Assembly: GCA_973895155.1 (NCBI GenBank) | Contig: OZ316898.1 | Span: 21,452,001-21,516,000, forward strand | Direction of reading: 5' to 3' | Source: Marsupella aquatica | Lineage: Eukaryota > Marchantiophyta | DNA length: 64,000 bases | Translations under genes and position numbers: made by a program | The notes under the pieces: generated by a model | What the model saw: only the letters and a program-made list of their open reading frames with translations | What the model was told of the DNA's origin: nothing | The model's database searches: none | Shown: one piece after another, positions 1 through 11,067 of the stretch | Layout: every line of letters begins with the position of its first letter | How positions within the stretch are numbered: position 1 is the first letter of the stretch

Positions 1-871
1 TACTTTGCACCTAGATGGTCTTTCTGCTTTGCAGTCTTCAGTTTTTGCAAGCAATTCTTTAGGTCAGCAACTGCAGCAAGTATCGCTACATCTCTCCGAC
101 GAGTGCCAAAAACTGCAGGGAGGTACTTCTTCAAGGAAAGATGGAGCATAAACTTAGTGAAAAATAGCTTCCTTGCAGACAAATTAAATTTGTCCAATCT
201 ACTCAAGATGGATGTCACCGCCACAGACACCTGAGATTGAACACTTTGTCTTCCCCTATTGGAATTCAATTCGTCTTCTAAATCACCAGCAGACCCACAT
301 TGCCAAGCCTTTGTGCGTGTATTACCCTTTTTTTCCCAGTATGCTGCTTGCTTCCTTTGAGCATCTCATGCTCTAAATTCTGTTGAAGCAGAGGATTGAC
401 GGTTTGCTTGCCTTGAAGCTGAACTCTCCCGCTGCAGCTCTGAAGGTTGGCCATGCATGCTCTCACCAAGAAGTTGCCCATCTAAGGACCAAAGACGTGC
501 TTCTTGACGCCCTATGCGATTGCGGAGAGTGTGTCTTCTTTGTATCAATTTGTCACATTGTAATTGTGTAGATTGTAGGATGCTAGTAGCTTGTGTACTT
601 GCATTCACTGTGATGTCGGCAGCCTCTTGGGAAGCCTCCGCACAATTCTACTCACTTCATTCTTAGTAGATGAAATCATTTGCTGGCATTTGTTTTGTGC
701 ATCTCCCAACAATCCCTGTCCAGCCACATCGTTACTATTACCACCATGTGCAATCGATTGTCCATGGGTGATCCATTGCTGCCTATTACAATAGGACTTG
801 CGTTTGCTAAGGTTTTGCCTTTCTGATCTCTCTCTTGCTAGGGCATTGTGTACTTCAGCAAGACTGGCCAT
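1..871 (-). pseudogene. Degenerate unknown ORF, runs off left edge
   Basis: Read on the minus strand, a coding-like frame enters at about 871, shifts frame near 605-650, meets a TGA at 366-368 and is then open for about 120 codons to the window edge. The upper part is rich in Q, R, S and E and looks weakly coiled-coil. The lower part is basic and helical, with residues such as LSRLDKF and FFTKFMLHLSLKKYLP. At least two disruptions are present, so it is a relic or a badly split gene. I do not recognise the family. It could belong to the coiled-coil group seen elsewhere in the window, but nothing aligns convincingly. Confidence 0.3.
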
Positions 872-1880
872 TCGATGTTAGGCACCGCATCAAGTACTAG
901 ACAGAACTTGGGAGGTATTGAAAGCGAGATGCAGAGCATCCGAGCATTCAGATTCTACCTGATACTAGGCCAATACTTCTAAACTTGCCTACCCATTTGA
1001 TCCTACGAGCACCATGGCAAAGCTCAAAAATTGCCTGAGGTCCACCAACGCTTCAATCACAGTGCTCCTCCTATGGGCAATCTTCGAGATGCATTGTTGT
1101 AAATCAAACTTCCACAATGAATCATCAACTCCCGATCCAAAGCTTCAACTCTCCAACTATGCCCCATCCCCAACAACTCAGCTCTCACATTGCGTGTGTA
1201 TGGCACAAGCTCCTTCAATGAGTAATCGACCACCATTGCCATCCCTAACCCCTAAGCCCTTTGCTATTGGTGCATGCCCGTCCCAAGACAATTCAAGCCT
1301 AACTTGTGCTTAGAACAAAATCCGCGATCAATTTCAAACATCAACTATGAGTCCTTGCCCACTTTAGTCCTTGTTTTCAAAAGCATCGACTATGAGTCCT
1401 TGTATTCAAACACATTGCAAGCCGCAACTTTCTCTATTCAATGTCACGAGATCCAAGGAGAACATTTATGCATCGTCCTTGCTAAAGTCCAAGATAGGAA
1501 TTATGCATAGACTGTACTTCAACCGGTCCAAATGAATACTTCATGCATCTTTGATTGATCTTCAAATCCAGCCTTTGATTTGGCCCTTCTACATCTTGGC
1601 CCTTGAGTGTAACACACCCCAATTTATTGCAAAATTCATGAGGACTCACTCCTTTTGGTGGAGACTTTGGAGATCCTTTTTATGTACCCTTGAATCATGC
1701 TTTCCACCAAGTAAGGACTTCCCCCCAAAGGGTGGCAAGCCAAGCAAAGATGGACGGCAAAAGGGCATTAAGGTAAGTATCGCTCTAACCAAACCCTTAG
1801 TAGTTGACAAGGTCCCTATAGGGGATGTTCCTGCCGTAGAGAAGGTGTTGTTGCAAGAGAAAGTACCTAGTAAGGTTAAG
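872..1880. other. Intergenic, no gene seen
   Basis: Only short unrelated frames occur here. No splice pattern, repeat array or protein motif stands out. Confidence 0.5.
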
Positions 1881-1884
1881 ACAA

Positions 1885-2290
1885 TGGATCCTGAAAAGCT
1901 GATTTTTGTGAATGTCACTTCTAACGGTAATCTAGGTGTTTCTTTGGTGGATACAAGCGCAACCGCTTGCTTCATAAGTGGGCAGGCGGTGGCACGTCTG
2001 GGGTGGATGTGCAAGAATTGCTACAACCGTTAGTGTGCAAGTTGCCAACAACTTTTAAGGGATATTGTCAAGAGTGGTACATAGAATTTGGGTAGAGGTC
2101 ATAGGCGAACAACAAAATTTTGTTAGTCAAGAGATGTTCTACGTTCTAGACAGGCTAGTCGTAGACTTCATTTTGCTGGTAGGTTATCTTAGAAAACACA
2201 ATGTTACCTTGAAACCAGGGGATGAGGTGCTCAATTTTCCCAATAAGGGCGGTGAGCCCATCGTTGTACACAAAATTACAAAAAATAAAG
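1885..2290 (+). pseudogene. gypsy aspartic protease and linker to RT
   Basis: The translation holds VDTSATACFIS, a retropepsin active-site motif (D-S/T-A/G-A/T), at about 1948-1980. After a stop and frame change comes a segment with LVVDFILLVGYLRKHNVTL and PGDEVLNFPNKGGEPIVV, the protease C-terminus and linker found before the RT in gypsy elements. A retropepsin would cleave the Gag-Pol polyprotein. This copy is interrupted at about 2032 and 2401 and cannot do so. Confidence 0.75.
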
Positions 2291-2522
2291 AAAGATTTGT
2301 CAAAGTAAAGTGTCGTGGTTGTCTCTGTGTGTATCGGCAAAGCAATGGTGGAAAGACTTCAAGGGTGGACATGAAGGTTCTTCTTTCATCTCCACCTAGT
2401 TAAGGTTAAGATTAACCTAGTTAAGGTTCATCAACACCACTGTTGCGCAGCCAAAGGTTAAGTGAGCTAAGATTGGGCCCGACCGCGGTCAAATTCCTGA
2501 GATTTTAGAGGAATTCAATGAT

Positions 2523-3105
2523 GTGCTCTCGCAGAAGCTACCTAAAGGTTTACCCCTGCGGAGAGAAGTGGATCACCAAGTTGAGTTGGAGCCAGGTTCG
2601 GCTCCTCAAGCTCAAGCTCCTTATCGTCTGAACCTGAACAAACAATTGATGTTGAAGAACGCCTTGGAAGAGTTGATCAACCAAGGCTTCATTCATCCTA
2701 GTAAGAGTCCTTATGCGCCCGCGCAATTGTGTCCAAAAAGGGTGGTACTTTGAGATTGTGCACAGGGTATCGGGCCCTCAATAAGCAAACAGTAAAGAAC
2801 AAGTACCCGTTACCTCATATGGATGATCTTTCCAATTGCTTCTCCAGGGCTAAGAAGTTTTCAAAGGTGCACTTGCGGTTTGGGTATTACCAGATCCGCA
2901 TGCCTAAGGGAGACAAGTATAAGACCGCGATGCGCAGAAGGTTTGGAGCCTACAAATTTTAGGTTATGCCGTTTGGGTTGTGTAATGCAACCGCAACGTT
3001 CATGAAGATGATGAATACCATCTTTCATGACTAGTTGGTCCAAGGAGTGGTCGTCTTTATTGACGACATCCTAATCTACTTGAAAACCTTGGAGGACATG
3101 AGCAA
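2523..3105 (+). pseudogene. gypsy reverse transcriptase fragment
   Basis: Successive frames give the RT N-terminus (LPKGLPLRREVDHQVELEPG), fingers motifs (LRLCTGYRALNKQTVKNKYPLP), a degraded D-R-G-Y-Y-Q-I-R motif with Leu/His/Arg substitutions, and the palm core VMPFGLCNATATF followed by VVVFIDDILIY. FIDD is the gypsy form of the YxDD catalytic box. There is a frameshift at about 2740 and stops at 2961 (TAG) and 3032 (TAG). The first catalytic Asp region reads VHLRFGYYQIR where K-(L/I)-D-L-R-S-G-Y is usual, so the motif A aspartate also appears lost. Confidence 0.9.
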
Positions 3106-3185
3106 TTCTAGACATGAGCAAGCCGGACATAAAGCAATTGGTTCTTTGCCACGAGCAAAGTTGTTACTTGTGCTAAAAGAACCAC

Positions 3186-3960
3186 ATGGTCTATAGGGCA
3201 AAAGGAGGACTTTTGCAACCCTTACCAGTATTCGCGGCTCCATGGGAGTCCATCTCCATGGACTTCATTGTGGGGTTATCTGATTCCCACGGTAGTAACT
3301 TCATCTTAACAATCGTGGATCATTTTTCCAAGATGACATATTTCTTGCCGACTACAAATAGTTTCAGCCTAAAAGGTTGTTAGTGTAGTCTTTGACAATG
3401 TCTTTCGACAATGGGATTGCTCTTGCATATCCTGTCCGATTGCGATACCAAGTTCACAGGCCATTTTTGGAAAGCGTTGTTCTAGTTATCCAAAATAGAC
3501 CTTACCAAAGGATCAGTGTCTCATCATGAGACGAATGGCCAAATGGAACAAGTGAATGATATCGTGGAGGACTTGTCTCACTTTGTGACGGCCAATCAAA
3601 AGGATTGGGCAAAGCACTTAACAATGGTCGAGTTTAGGTATAACTCGACCAAGCATTCGGCAACGGGGTTTGCGCTATTTGTGTTGGCCTTAGGGAGGAT
3701 GCCCTTGGTTCATAAATCCAGAAGCTTGGTGGATAAAAAACAAGGTTCCTTTTGTAGACAATTTTGTTTGAGAGCGACGCCTAGTTGTGGAAGCGGCTAC
3801 CAAGGGTATGACCCTTGCCCAACGTCAGTACAAGGAGCAAGGGGATAAACATTGATGCCAGGTAAGCTTTGAAATTGGGGAGAGCGTCTGGTTGCAATTG
3901 AGACCTGATTAATACCATGAGAACATAACTAGGAAGTTGGCTCCCAGATATGTGGGGCAG
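3186..3960 (+). pseudogene. gypsy integrase core and C-terminus
   Basis: The segment includes PWESISMDFIVGL (first catalytic Asp), IVDHFSKMTYF (core strand) and, after a degraded stretch, HHETNGQMEQVN with the catalytic Glu. It continues through ANQKDWAKHLTMVEFRYNSTKHSATG to a C-terminal GERVWLQL-like stretch and LAPRYVG near 3955. Stops and frame changes lie at about 3381-3515 and 3846-3910. It is the last pol domain, as expected for Ty3/gypsy. Confidence 0.85.
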
Positions 3961-5400
3961 TCGCGGAACTCGACTACCTGAACACCTAGCTCCAGCGTTG
4001 CTGACTCCGACGCCGAGCTCTTTTATGGTCCAGGCCCGGATAGGCCATCCGGGGAGAACTTAGCATGGGGAGACTTGTGGGCATTGGGAAGTGGCACTCG
4101 TAGAGGCAAGGCGCCAAGCTGGTGACACACACTAACGACCTTGACTGGCTTGGCGCTGGTCGGGTCAAGGAGAATACGGGCTGGGCTCAAGGTCGATCAT
4201 TTGGACCCCAGACATACTTTGAGTTATGAGGGCTTGAGTGTGAGCTCCTCTTGGGCCCAAGGCCAATGGAGTTGACTCCATAGTAAACGGACACTTGGGG
4301 CGCAAGTTATGGCCCAATCCGGGTTGGGCTGATCGGGGCCCCTGAGCGGCAATGAGACCTGAGGGCCTAGGCATGAGCACTGGGTTGGCCCGGTCACAAC
4401 GGGCTAAGGCACTCCGTTTGCAGATGCCGAACAAGAGAGTTATGGGCGTTGTCAGTTGGTGGCGCGCCCGTTATGCGAAATAGGATTCTGGTTGTAGGCC
4501 AAATATTGAGGACCAAAGCTGGTCCGGGGGTGACAGGTCTCCAGAAGCATAAATGAGGGGAGTGGGTCTCCTTGGGGGCCAAGGGCGAGCCCAAGTTGTG
4601 AGCCGCGGCGGTCGCGACACCAAGGAGAGGCGCCAAACAGAAACGACAATATCTTCCCAACGGGAAGTCCGTTGGAGGACTTATTGAGTTCGTTGGAAAG
4701 CTCCTGAGGAGGGCTACGTCCTCCTGAGCTCATCCGGGTCTGGGGGTGCCATGGGTTCTCGTGGACAGCGGGTGTTAGTTCGCCCGTTTGCCAAATCTCG
4801 TCGAATAGCAGCCAAGCCGTGTTCAGTCTCCCAAGGGAGCTTGCGTTGGGGAGGCAAGGCCAAGTAGGTGGGAGGTTGAGGCCCAAGGGTGTTTGGTCCC
4901 TAGACTATCAGTGGGGCAAACCGTGAGTTGGTTGCTAGCGTTGGGGCCATTTTGGTCCCGGCGTGTTGGGACAAACTTGAGACAAGCTTTGGGACAAGCT
5001 ACGCTTATTTGGGCCATGAGCATGTCCTGAGGTCAGGGCGGTCAGTTGGTGATGGATAGGTACAAGGGGGAACCCGGGCCGCGCCCAAGGAAGGAGCTGT
5101 TCTGGACAAACAGTGGGCGTGGGTTCTGGTTCCGGCTTATGGCATCGGGAGGACCTATCACTGACGTATTTACCAACGTCTGTTGAGCTTGAGTTAGGAT
5201 GCTAGACTTGGCGGGTTCTAGATCCTGAAGGGTTACTTACCGAGGTGCTTGGTTGCTTGTGCAGACTGTGAGGACCGTTGAGTAGCGGTCGTGTTAGAGA
5301 GCAAGTGTGGCTTCGTATGGGAGGGGCTGCGGGTGGTGCAAGGGGCACTAAGGTGCTTGCTCGAGGTATTCTGTGGAGGCGTTCGGGCACCAGGGGTTAT
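3961..5400. other. GC-rich tail of the gypsy relic, possible LTR
   Basis: Base composition rises sharply after the integrase and falls again at about 5400. Long frames on the minus strand here look like by-products of GC content, since they are Pro/Gly/Arg/Ser-rich and share no motif. With the TATA box (5501) and polyadenylation-like hexamer (5611) that follow, this may be the element's 3' untranslated region plus 3' LTR. I cannot place LTR termini or a second copy. Confidence 0.35.
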
Positions 5401-5410
5401 TCACCAATTA

Positions 5411-5502
5411 CAGTGTAATAGTTGCACCAACTATAGTGTAATAGTTTCACTAACTGCAATGTAATAGTTTCATCAACTATAGTGTAGTAGTTCCACCAAC
5501 TA
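5411..5502 (+). repeat. Tandem repeat, 4 x 23 bp
   Basis: Four contiguous 23-bp units (5411, 5434, 5457, 5480), each containing a TGTA(A/G)TAGTT core and ending ACTA or ACTG, with only a few substitutions between copies. They abut a TATA-box-like sequence, so they could be promoter or enhancer repeats of an LTR. Confidence 0.85.
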
Positions 5503-5509
5503 TAAATAG
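5501..5509 (+). promoter_or_regulatory. TATA-box-like site after the 23-bp repeats
   Basis: TATAAATAG follows the last 23-bp unit directly, and an AATAAA-like hexamer lies about 110 bp downstream at 5611-5616. TATA, short transcribed region and poly(A) signal in that order is what a retrotransposon LTR shows. This is inference only. Confidence 0.4.
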
Positions 5510-5619
5510 TACTAGCACATTTATAGGTACTTGATGTTTGTCACTTGGTTTCCATCCAAGGGCCAAGGCATTGATCCATGTCCTCTTGGAAAGCACAAAA
5601 GTAACACGATAAATAAAGT

Positions 5620-6046
5620 AAAAAGAAGCACATTCTCCTCATTCTCATTGTTTGATCAATTGTGTTATCGTAATGCTGTAAGGAGCTCTTTCCCTATATA
5701 TATTATCCGTGCACTCCGCATGCAATATGCACGGCCGCCCGGCCGGTTTTTGCACCCAATACAAGGCTAGTGCACGGCCGGATTTTGCACTAAGCAGACC
5801 ACAACTGCACAACAAAGCCGGATCTCAACCAACTACTAAACCCACTGTGACCCACGTGACCAGCCCTCTGCAACCATGCCCATTTGTGGCACATACCCAT
5901 ATACCCAAACCCTCAGCCGTGTGCATGCACCGTATAATACAGCCGATCACAGTCTAGTATATAAGCCCTATATTACATAGTCACCATTTCTCTAGCTTGA
6001 CCTCATACCAAGACCCGGGGGGCACAGGGGAAAAAAATTGCACCCC
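5620..6046 (+). promoter_or_regulatory. Promoter-like stretch without an obvious gene
   Basis: A CACGTG G-box (5853-5858) and a TATATAAG element (5958-5965) lie in a region with repeated TGCACGGCCG-type motifs. No convincing coding sequence follows, only the hairpin tandem array at 6047. Confidence 0.3.
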
Positions 6047-6310
6047 ATGTTTTCTGTTTTTGGGGTACTTGTCAAAAAAATGTGCTATCTGAGCACGTAA
6101 AATCCAGATGTTTCAATTTTGGGGGGAACTTGTCAAAAAAACGTGCTATCTCAAGCACGCACACCCATGTTTACTGTTTTGGGGGTACTTTTCCAAAAAT
6201 GTGCTATCTGAGCACGTAAAACCCAGAGTTTTCAATTTTGGGGGAACTTGTCAAAAAATGTGTGCTATCTGAGCATGCAATCCATGTTTCTGTTTTTTGG
6301 GGTGCGTGCG
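6047..6310 (+). repeat. Hairpin-bearing tandem array with alternating unit types
   Basis: About 4.5 units of roughly 60 bp. Two variants alternate: one begins CATGTTT(A/T)CTGTTTT, the other CAGA(T/G)(G/T)TTTCAATTTT. Each full unit carries GTGCT-ATCTG-AGCAC or a close variant, a short inverted repeat starting at 6082, 6143, 6201 and 6262. Spacing is 61, 58 and 61 bp, so the higher-order unit is about 119 bp. Confidence 0.9.
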
Positions 6311-7094
6311 CGCTGAACATGCGAGGCAATTTAGAGGTGAACAGTTGTGGGTATCGGGAGCATGTTCAGAACGCAAAACCAGGGGTGCTTCCAGGAGGCG
6401 AGCATTTTAGGGGCCAAAAATTCAAAACATGTCAGGTTGCTGTGAATCAGATTTATCCTGATTCCATGCAGCCCAGCTCGGAACGGCCGATGATACCGTC
6501 TTACCTGTGCCGAAGGCTGAAGAGGACTGGGCGCGGCGTGTGCATCCAATATACGTTTCCTCTGTGGATTCTGCCCTGACATCATGCGCGTATCACGTTT
6601 AGTTTGGATACCTTCCGTGGTGAGAGGAGTATGGGAACATTGCCAGGGCCGAGCGCCAACAGAGTATCTGTGAACAATTGAACGAGGATCTCTTAACTAT
6701 CTTGTCGTACGTTGCTCTCATAGCTGATGATACAGTCTTACATTGCGTAGAACTCATACTAAATATACAGGGGCGCGAATGCCAGGAATTCATGGCTTGG
6801 GGGCAGCAGATGGTAGTTTACAGTTTCCATGACCCAGGCTTTACATTCTTGGAATTTTATACGTGTGTTGCCCGAAGCATAAGCTAATGGAACACGTAAT
6901 GCTTATGCAGATGAACGGGACTTTCCACATGTGAGACCCATAGGATTCGAGGCAAACAAAACGCTCCCCATTTCGGGAAAGAGCAATGCTCGATCTCCGA
7001 TCAGAAGCAGATGCATTCACTAAATAGGCAGATACTTGATGCACGTAACCCCCCCTATCTTCCTAGTTTGGTTTAAATACCATCGTGTGTTATA
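6311..7094. other. Intergenic, no gene seen
   Basis: Mixed composition with only short frames. No motif, splice structure or repeat is apparent. Confidence 0.45.
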
Positions 7095-7160
7095 TAGTGT
7101 AGTGTAGTGTAGTGTAGTGTAGTGTAGTGTAGTGTAGTGTAGTGTAGTGTAGTGTAGTGT
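7095..7160 (+). repeat. Pentanucleotide microsatellite (TAGTG)13
   Basis: Sixty-six bases of uninterrupted TAGTG repeat, 13.2 copies. It creates spurious LHYTT-type reading frames on the minus strand. Confidence 0.98.
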
Positions 7161-7414
7161 AACCAAATCCAAATCCAAATGCCGGAACGATACAGAGAGG
7201 ATGATCCCTGCACCCTCCACCTCGGTTGCACTCCGACGAATCAATGGCAGTCTTCCGTGCGTACCCCACAGGTTTAGGTGTGGATGGCCTGGGGTTCCTT
7301 CGACTGGGACGTGCCATTAGTCGACTGTACCGGTCCTGTGCTAGACTTATTTAATAAGCTGTCCGTTGACAGACTCGGCCTTCATGTCGGCGATGCCGAG
7401 CTTTCCCCGTGTAC

Positions 7415-10403
7415 CTACGTTTGATGCCAGGACTTACCGTTGTCCAATGCCGATGCCGATGCCGATGCAGGTTGGGTACGATTGGGCGTCGATTGTGCTG
7501 GTGCCGTCGATAGGGGTGGCTTTACAGGACGTTCCTTCTTTGCCCGTGACATCTCCAGGAGCCGATTGATCTCTGCCAACTGCCTTTTCGTCTGGGCCTT
7601 TAGAAGTTTGTTGACACCTTGTAATCGTTCGGCCTCATCCCCCGCGGAATCCCGCTGTTGTCGGGCTTCCTCCAAGTCTGCCGCCAGAGCTGCAATCTCC
7701 GATCTAAACCCTGCCACCTTCCGAAGGTGAAATTCGGCTCTCTCTTTCTCGGCCCCCAGTTCCTCCGCTTTAGCCCGGATGTCATCCAACCTCTGAATTG
7801 ACACGGACTTTGCCTCCGCCAGCTCCTTTGCTGCTTGCGTTTGTAGGTCAACATTTCGTTGATCTCTCGTTTGTTGCAATTTCTCCAGGTCCCCACTTAT
7901 TCTGGCGGTCTTCTCTCTTTCTGCGTCCAACTCCTTATTGTGACTCTCCATGAGATTGGCGACTTGATGAACAAAACTTTCCTTCAAACTCTTCACCGAA
8001 TCTTCATGTAGTCGTTGTTCATCCTGCATCATCCGGTTAACATCGTGTTGCTCCGCGACTTGGCGTTTTATCTCTTCCACCGAACCATGTAAGTCTGCCA
8101 ATTTGTGTTCCATCTCCGCACTGTGGGCGGACTTCCGTCGCTCGGCCTCTAACACCTTGGCGCTCTTGTCCCTTTCCGCCTGTAACTCCTTCCGATGAAC
8201 CTCCATAACATGGGCTTTCATGTGCTCTTCGTGCAACGCTTGCTGATGTGCTATCTCCAAACTTTGCTTCAGGTGCAAAATGTCTTCCGCATCTTGCTTG
8301 TGTGCATCACTGATCGAATTGAGCTCGTGATTGAGGTCGTGTAGGACCGCCTACATATTTCCCATCCCGGCCTGCTTCGCATCCATTTCTCGAAGCCTCC
8401 GGATGACCTCCGCCTTCATGAGTTTCTCGACCTCCAACTTGGACAAAATGTTCTGGCACTGGGCATTTCGCTGCCAGAGGAGCGGCCTGGCGTCCATGTG
8501 ACGATGCAAAATTTTGATTAGAAGCTTGCCTACCTCGTCAGCACAATACTTGGAAAGCTCGACGGCATAAGCGGACCTTGGCTCATCCGTATGAACTGGA
8601 CGCCAAACTTTCGTGTCCTGCTGGCAGCTCATTTTCTCGTAGTAGTCCAAATCCTGAATTGGTTGCTGGGCGTTTAGGATTTTCTCTTGAATAAATGCCG
8701 GCCAGGGACCGCCGGGAATGTCGTGCTCCTGGGACATGTCTTCATCCGGGGGCAATTGGTGAGCTTCTGCGTTTGTGAATAGTGACTGTTGGGGAGCTAT
8801 CATCAGTGTTGATTCCGGTAATATTGTCATCACCTCCGTTTGCCCCACGCTCCCCACCGGCCGGTCTTGACCGAGCACCCCTGACTCTCCAGGCGGGCAG
8901 CACCCTTCTGCAATGGTCTGTTGTGTGTCTATGCCGGGGCCCTCAAAACCATGGCCTGGGCCTGGAGCCTCGTCGGATGCAAGGGGTTGCTGGTTTTCGC
9001 AGCGGTGAATGTTGGCCGCAGTGGAGGCCAACGGGTGTATCGACTCCCCGTCCACCGCTCGAGTTGCTGTACCCTCTCTACACTCACTTGCCACTGTTGC
9101 AGCACCCTCTGCTTCGTGCCGAACACCATTTCCGGAGTCGGAATGGTTGTCCTGGAACTTCCCCGAAGTCTTTCCGCTCTGTTGAATTTCAGCCGCAGTG
9201 GAGGCCAACTGCTTTAGAGACTCCCCGCCCCACAGGTCGGGTTGATATACCTTCTTTGCGCTCCCTCGCTACCACCGCAGCACTCTCCGCTTCACGTCGA
9301 ACGCCATTTCCGAAGTTGGCATGGGTGTCTTGGAACTCCCCCGAAGTCTTAGTCAGGTTTGTCGCCGTGGGACGTAATGATTCCTGACCGTCTGGTTCGC
9401 CATCCGATCCCGAACTGGGAACCCTTGTCGCTGGATCCTCCGCAACATCCCCCATTCCCAGCAGTAAAGGCTCATGATTCCACAGCAGCCCCATCTGCAC
9501 CTTGTCTTGGGGAGCTTTGCCGACCCCGCCATCAGTATGGGGACCGGCTGATGCGAACAGAAGTCTCCGCGCGTACCTGTATATGATTGGTAAGTGATAT
9601 GCTAACTTTGATGATGAGGAGGTCTGTAAGTTTTCTCTGGAAAAATCAAGGTTACCCAAAAGCTTTTTATACAGAAACCCACAGTAGTTTAGGTTCGGTC
9701 CGAGAGTCTGCAACAACCAACAGTGGCGCTTTGGTATTTCTTCATCAGGATCGGTCATCCAGAGTGCCGCCCTCAAGAATTCCAAGAGCTCCAGCTGATG
9801 TTTGCTGGTGCACTGGTTCTTCAGGAACCCAGTTGTGGTGGGTGCTCCTCTGAAATAGGTCCACTGGTGATCACGTATGTACACCCTCCCTTGGATCGCT
9901 CCCGGTCGACCTCTGGGCAAGCGGAAAACCTCGGAGACAACCTGCTCGTCAAATTGGAATTCCCTGCCACTGATGCACCCAACCTTCCGCTTGGGGTCCC
10001 AAGTCCCCACAAAGTCCCGCATCTCCTGTTCTGACACATCGTCTGAATGCAACCACGGCAGGTTTATGAAGGCGGAGAGGCCTGTGTTGTCTGTTGAAGT
10101 GTCATATCGATTGGTATCAATGTTGGCGAATGCTTCGTCCTCGATCTTTGGGAACCTTAGCTCTAGGTTTGTTGGCAGTGTTCCATTCCACCCCTGCGAA
10201 TCGCAATGTGTTGGTGGAGATGCAGCAGCCTGTGCGTCAAACGGCGGCTCCTCTTCTCTGCCCTCAAGTGCCGCAACCCCGCTGGGTGTGGTCCGGGTCC
10301 TCTTCTTATGTGCCACTCCAGGGGTTTCTTGATTGTCCTCCTCAGTGGACGTTGCTGTTGCATCTGTTGCCAATTTCCTCTTCATCGGGGGCTCCGGTGC
10401 CAT
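7415..10403 (-). pseudogene. Large coiled-coil protein gene, frameshift plus TAG
   Basis: Family not recognised; probably a multicopy plant gene of transposon type. The start is the ATG at 10403, in a strong ACCATGG context with a TATTTAAA-like box upstream. Residues 1-50 carry basic clusters (MKRK, HKKRTR) suggesting nuclear entry. Residues of about 85-290 form a globular Trp/Leu-rich domain (INLPWLHSDDV, VVSEVFRLPRG, WTYFRG, LLEFLRAALW). A Ser/Pro/Gly-rich linker follows, holding two tandem copies of a block of about 60 residues beginning KTSG(E/K)FQD. The last 370 or so residues are coiled coil rich in E, K, Q and L. An extra base in a G run (minus strand, about 9228-9231) shifts frame between the repeats, and an in-frame TAG (8353-8351) cuts the coiled coil. 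Otherwise about 995 codons are open. No intron is needed. Confidence 0.65.
9001..9350 (-). repeat. Intragenic tandem duplication, 2 x about 180 bp
   Basis: Two adjacent segments (about 9185-9350 and 9001-9184) code for matching KTSG-F-D...NGVR-EAE...R-V stretches. The second copy is wholly in frame. Comparing the copies places the frameshift in the first one. Confidence 0.8.
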
Positions 10404-10539
10404 GGTAAGGCTCTGCAGGTCCCAGTGTGATAAAAATTGCCCGCACAAACTTCAATTACGCTTTCAAAAACCCTTTTAAATAACCCTAAGCGTTTTGTCG
10501 ACCAAGATGTGCTTATCGCCGCGCCTTGGAGCCCCAAAA

Positions 10540-10860
10540 CGAGTGAGAGAATGATAGTCCCTTCTACTCACTCTTGTCAAACCTTGCTTGCGCATCACCC
10601 TGAAAGAGCGCGATAGAATCACAGTCCCTTCTACTCACTCTGTTGAACCTCGGATGCCCACAACCCTGAAAGAGCACGAGAGAATCATAGTCCCTTCTTC
10701 TCACTCTGTCAAACCTCGGATGCCCACAACCTTGAAAGAGCACGGCAAAATGATAGTCCCATCTCCTCACTCTTGTCGAAACTCGGCCCACAGCCCACAA
10801 AGAGCGAGAGAGATTGATAGTCCCAGCTCCTCACTCTAGACGAACCTCGCTTGCCCACAA
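10540..10860 (-). repeat. Tandem array of about five 66-bp units upstream of the coiled-coil gene
   Basis: A block with AT(G/C)A(T/C)AGTCCC recurs at 10551, 10618, 10684, 10750 and 10814 (spacing 67, 66, 66, 64). Each is followed by CTCACTCT and a CCCACAA stretch. The array ends about 140 bp upstream of the start codon of the minus-strand gene, so it may act as its promoter or enhancer, or belong to a terminal repeat of the unit carrying that gene. Confidence 0.85.
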
Positions 10861-10990
10861 ACCCTACTTACGACTACGACTACTTACATTATTTTAGCCG
10901 TTGGTGATAGACGACTTAATCCGGCCGTGACCCTCAAAGGTTGTTATGATTGAGAGTACAAACATATCATTTGTGAAATGCCGATAGCCA

Positions 10991-11067
10991 TCTACAATTA
11001 TAATAAGGGATCCCGCCTTTTTTCGTCCTTGGTCACCATACAAAAAAGCTTATGGGCGGGAAAGATC
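10991..11067 (+). mobile_element. Helitron 5' end, plus orientation
   Basis: Starts TCTACAATTATAATAAGG, preceded by A as Helitrons require. It matches 44883-44959 over about 77 bp with few changes. Inside, CCCGCC and GGCGGG with T6/A6 tracts form an imperfect foldback. A possible 3' end is CTAA at 11815-11818, followed by T and preceded by an AAACTGT/ACAGTTT inverted repeat, giving an element of about 828 bp. That 3' end is weak. Confidence 0.55.

Larger units (their letters stand above)
1880..3960 (+). mobile_element. Ty3/gypsy retrotransposon pol relic
   Basis: Protease, reverse transcriptase and integrase pieces occur in the canonical Ty3/gypsy order on one strand, spread over several frames with many stops. 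The RNase H domain and the integrase zinc-binding N-terminus are missing: the sequence passes from the RT catalytic core (about 3100) to the integrase core (3186) in under 100 bases, so an internal deletion removed them. No 5' LTR or primer-binding site is visible upstream. Several stops sit where the family usually has Gln, as in the TAG before VMPFGL, consistent with C-to-T decay. The element is dead. Its order (integrase last) excludes copia. Confidence 0.9.

Noticed and set aside
4165-5023. Long minus-strand frames in the GC-rich stretch
   Set aside because: Several overlapping frames of similar quality, Pro/Arg/Gly-rich, as expected from composition. No shared motif.
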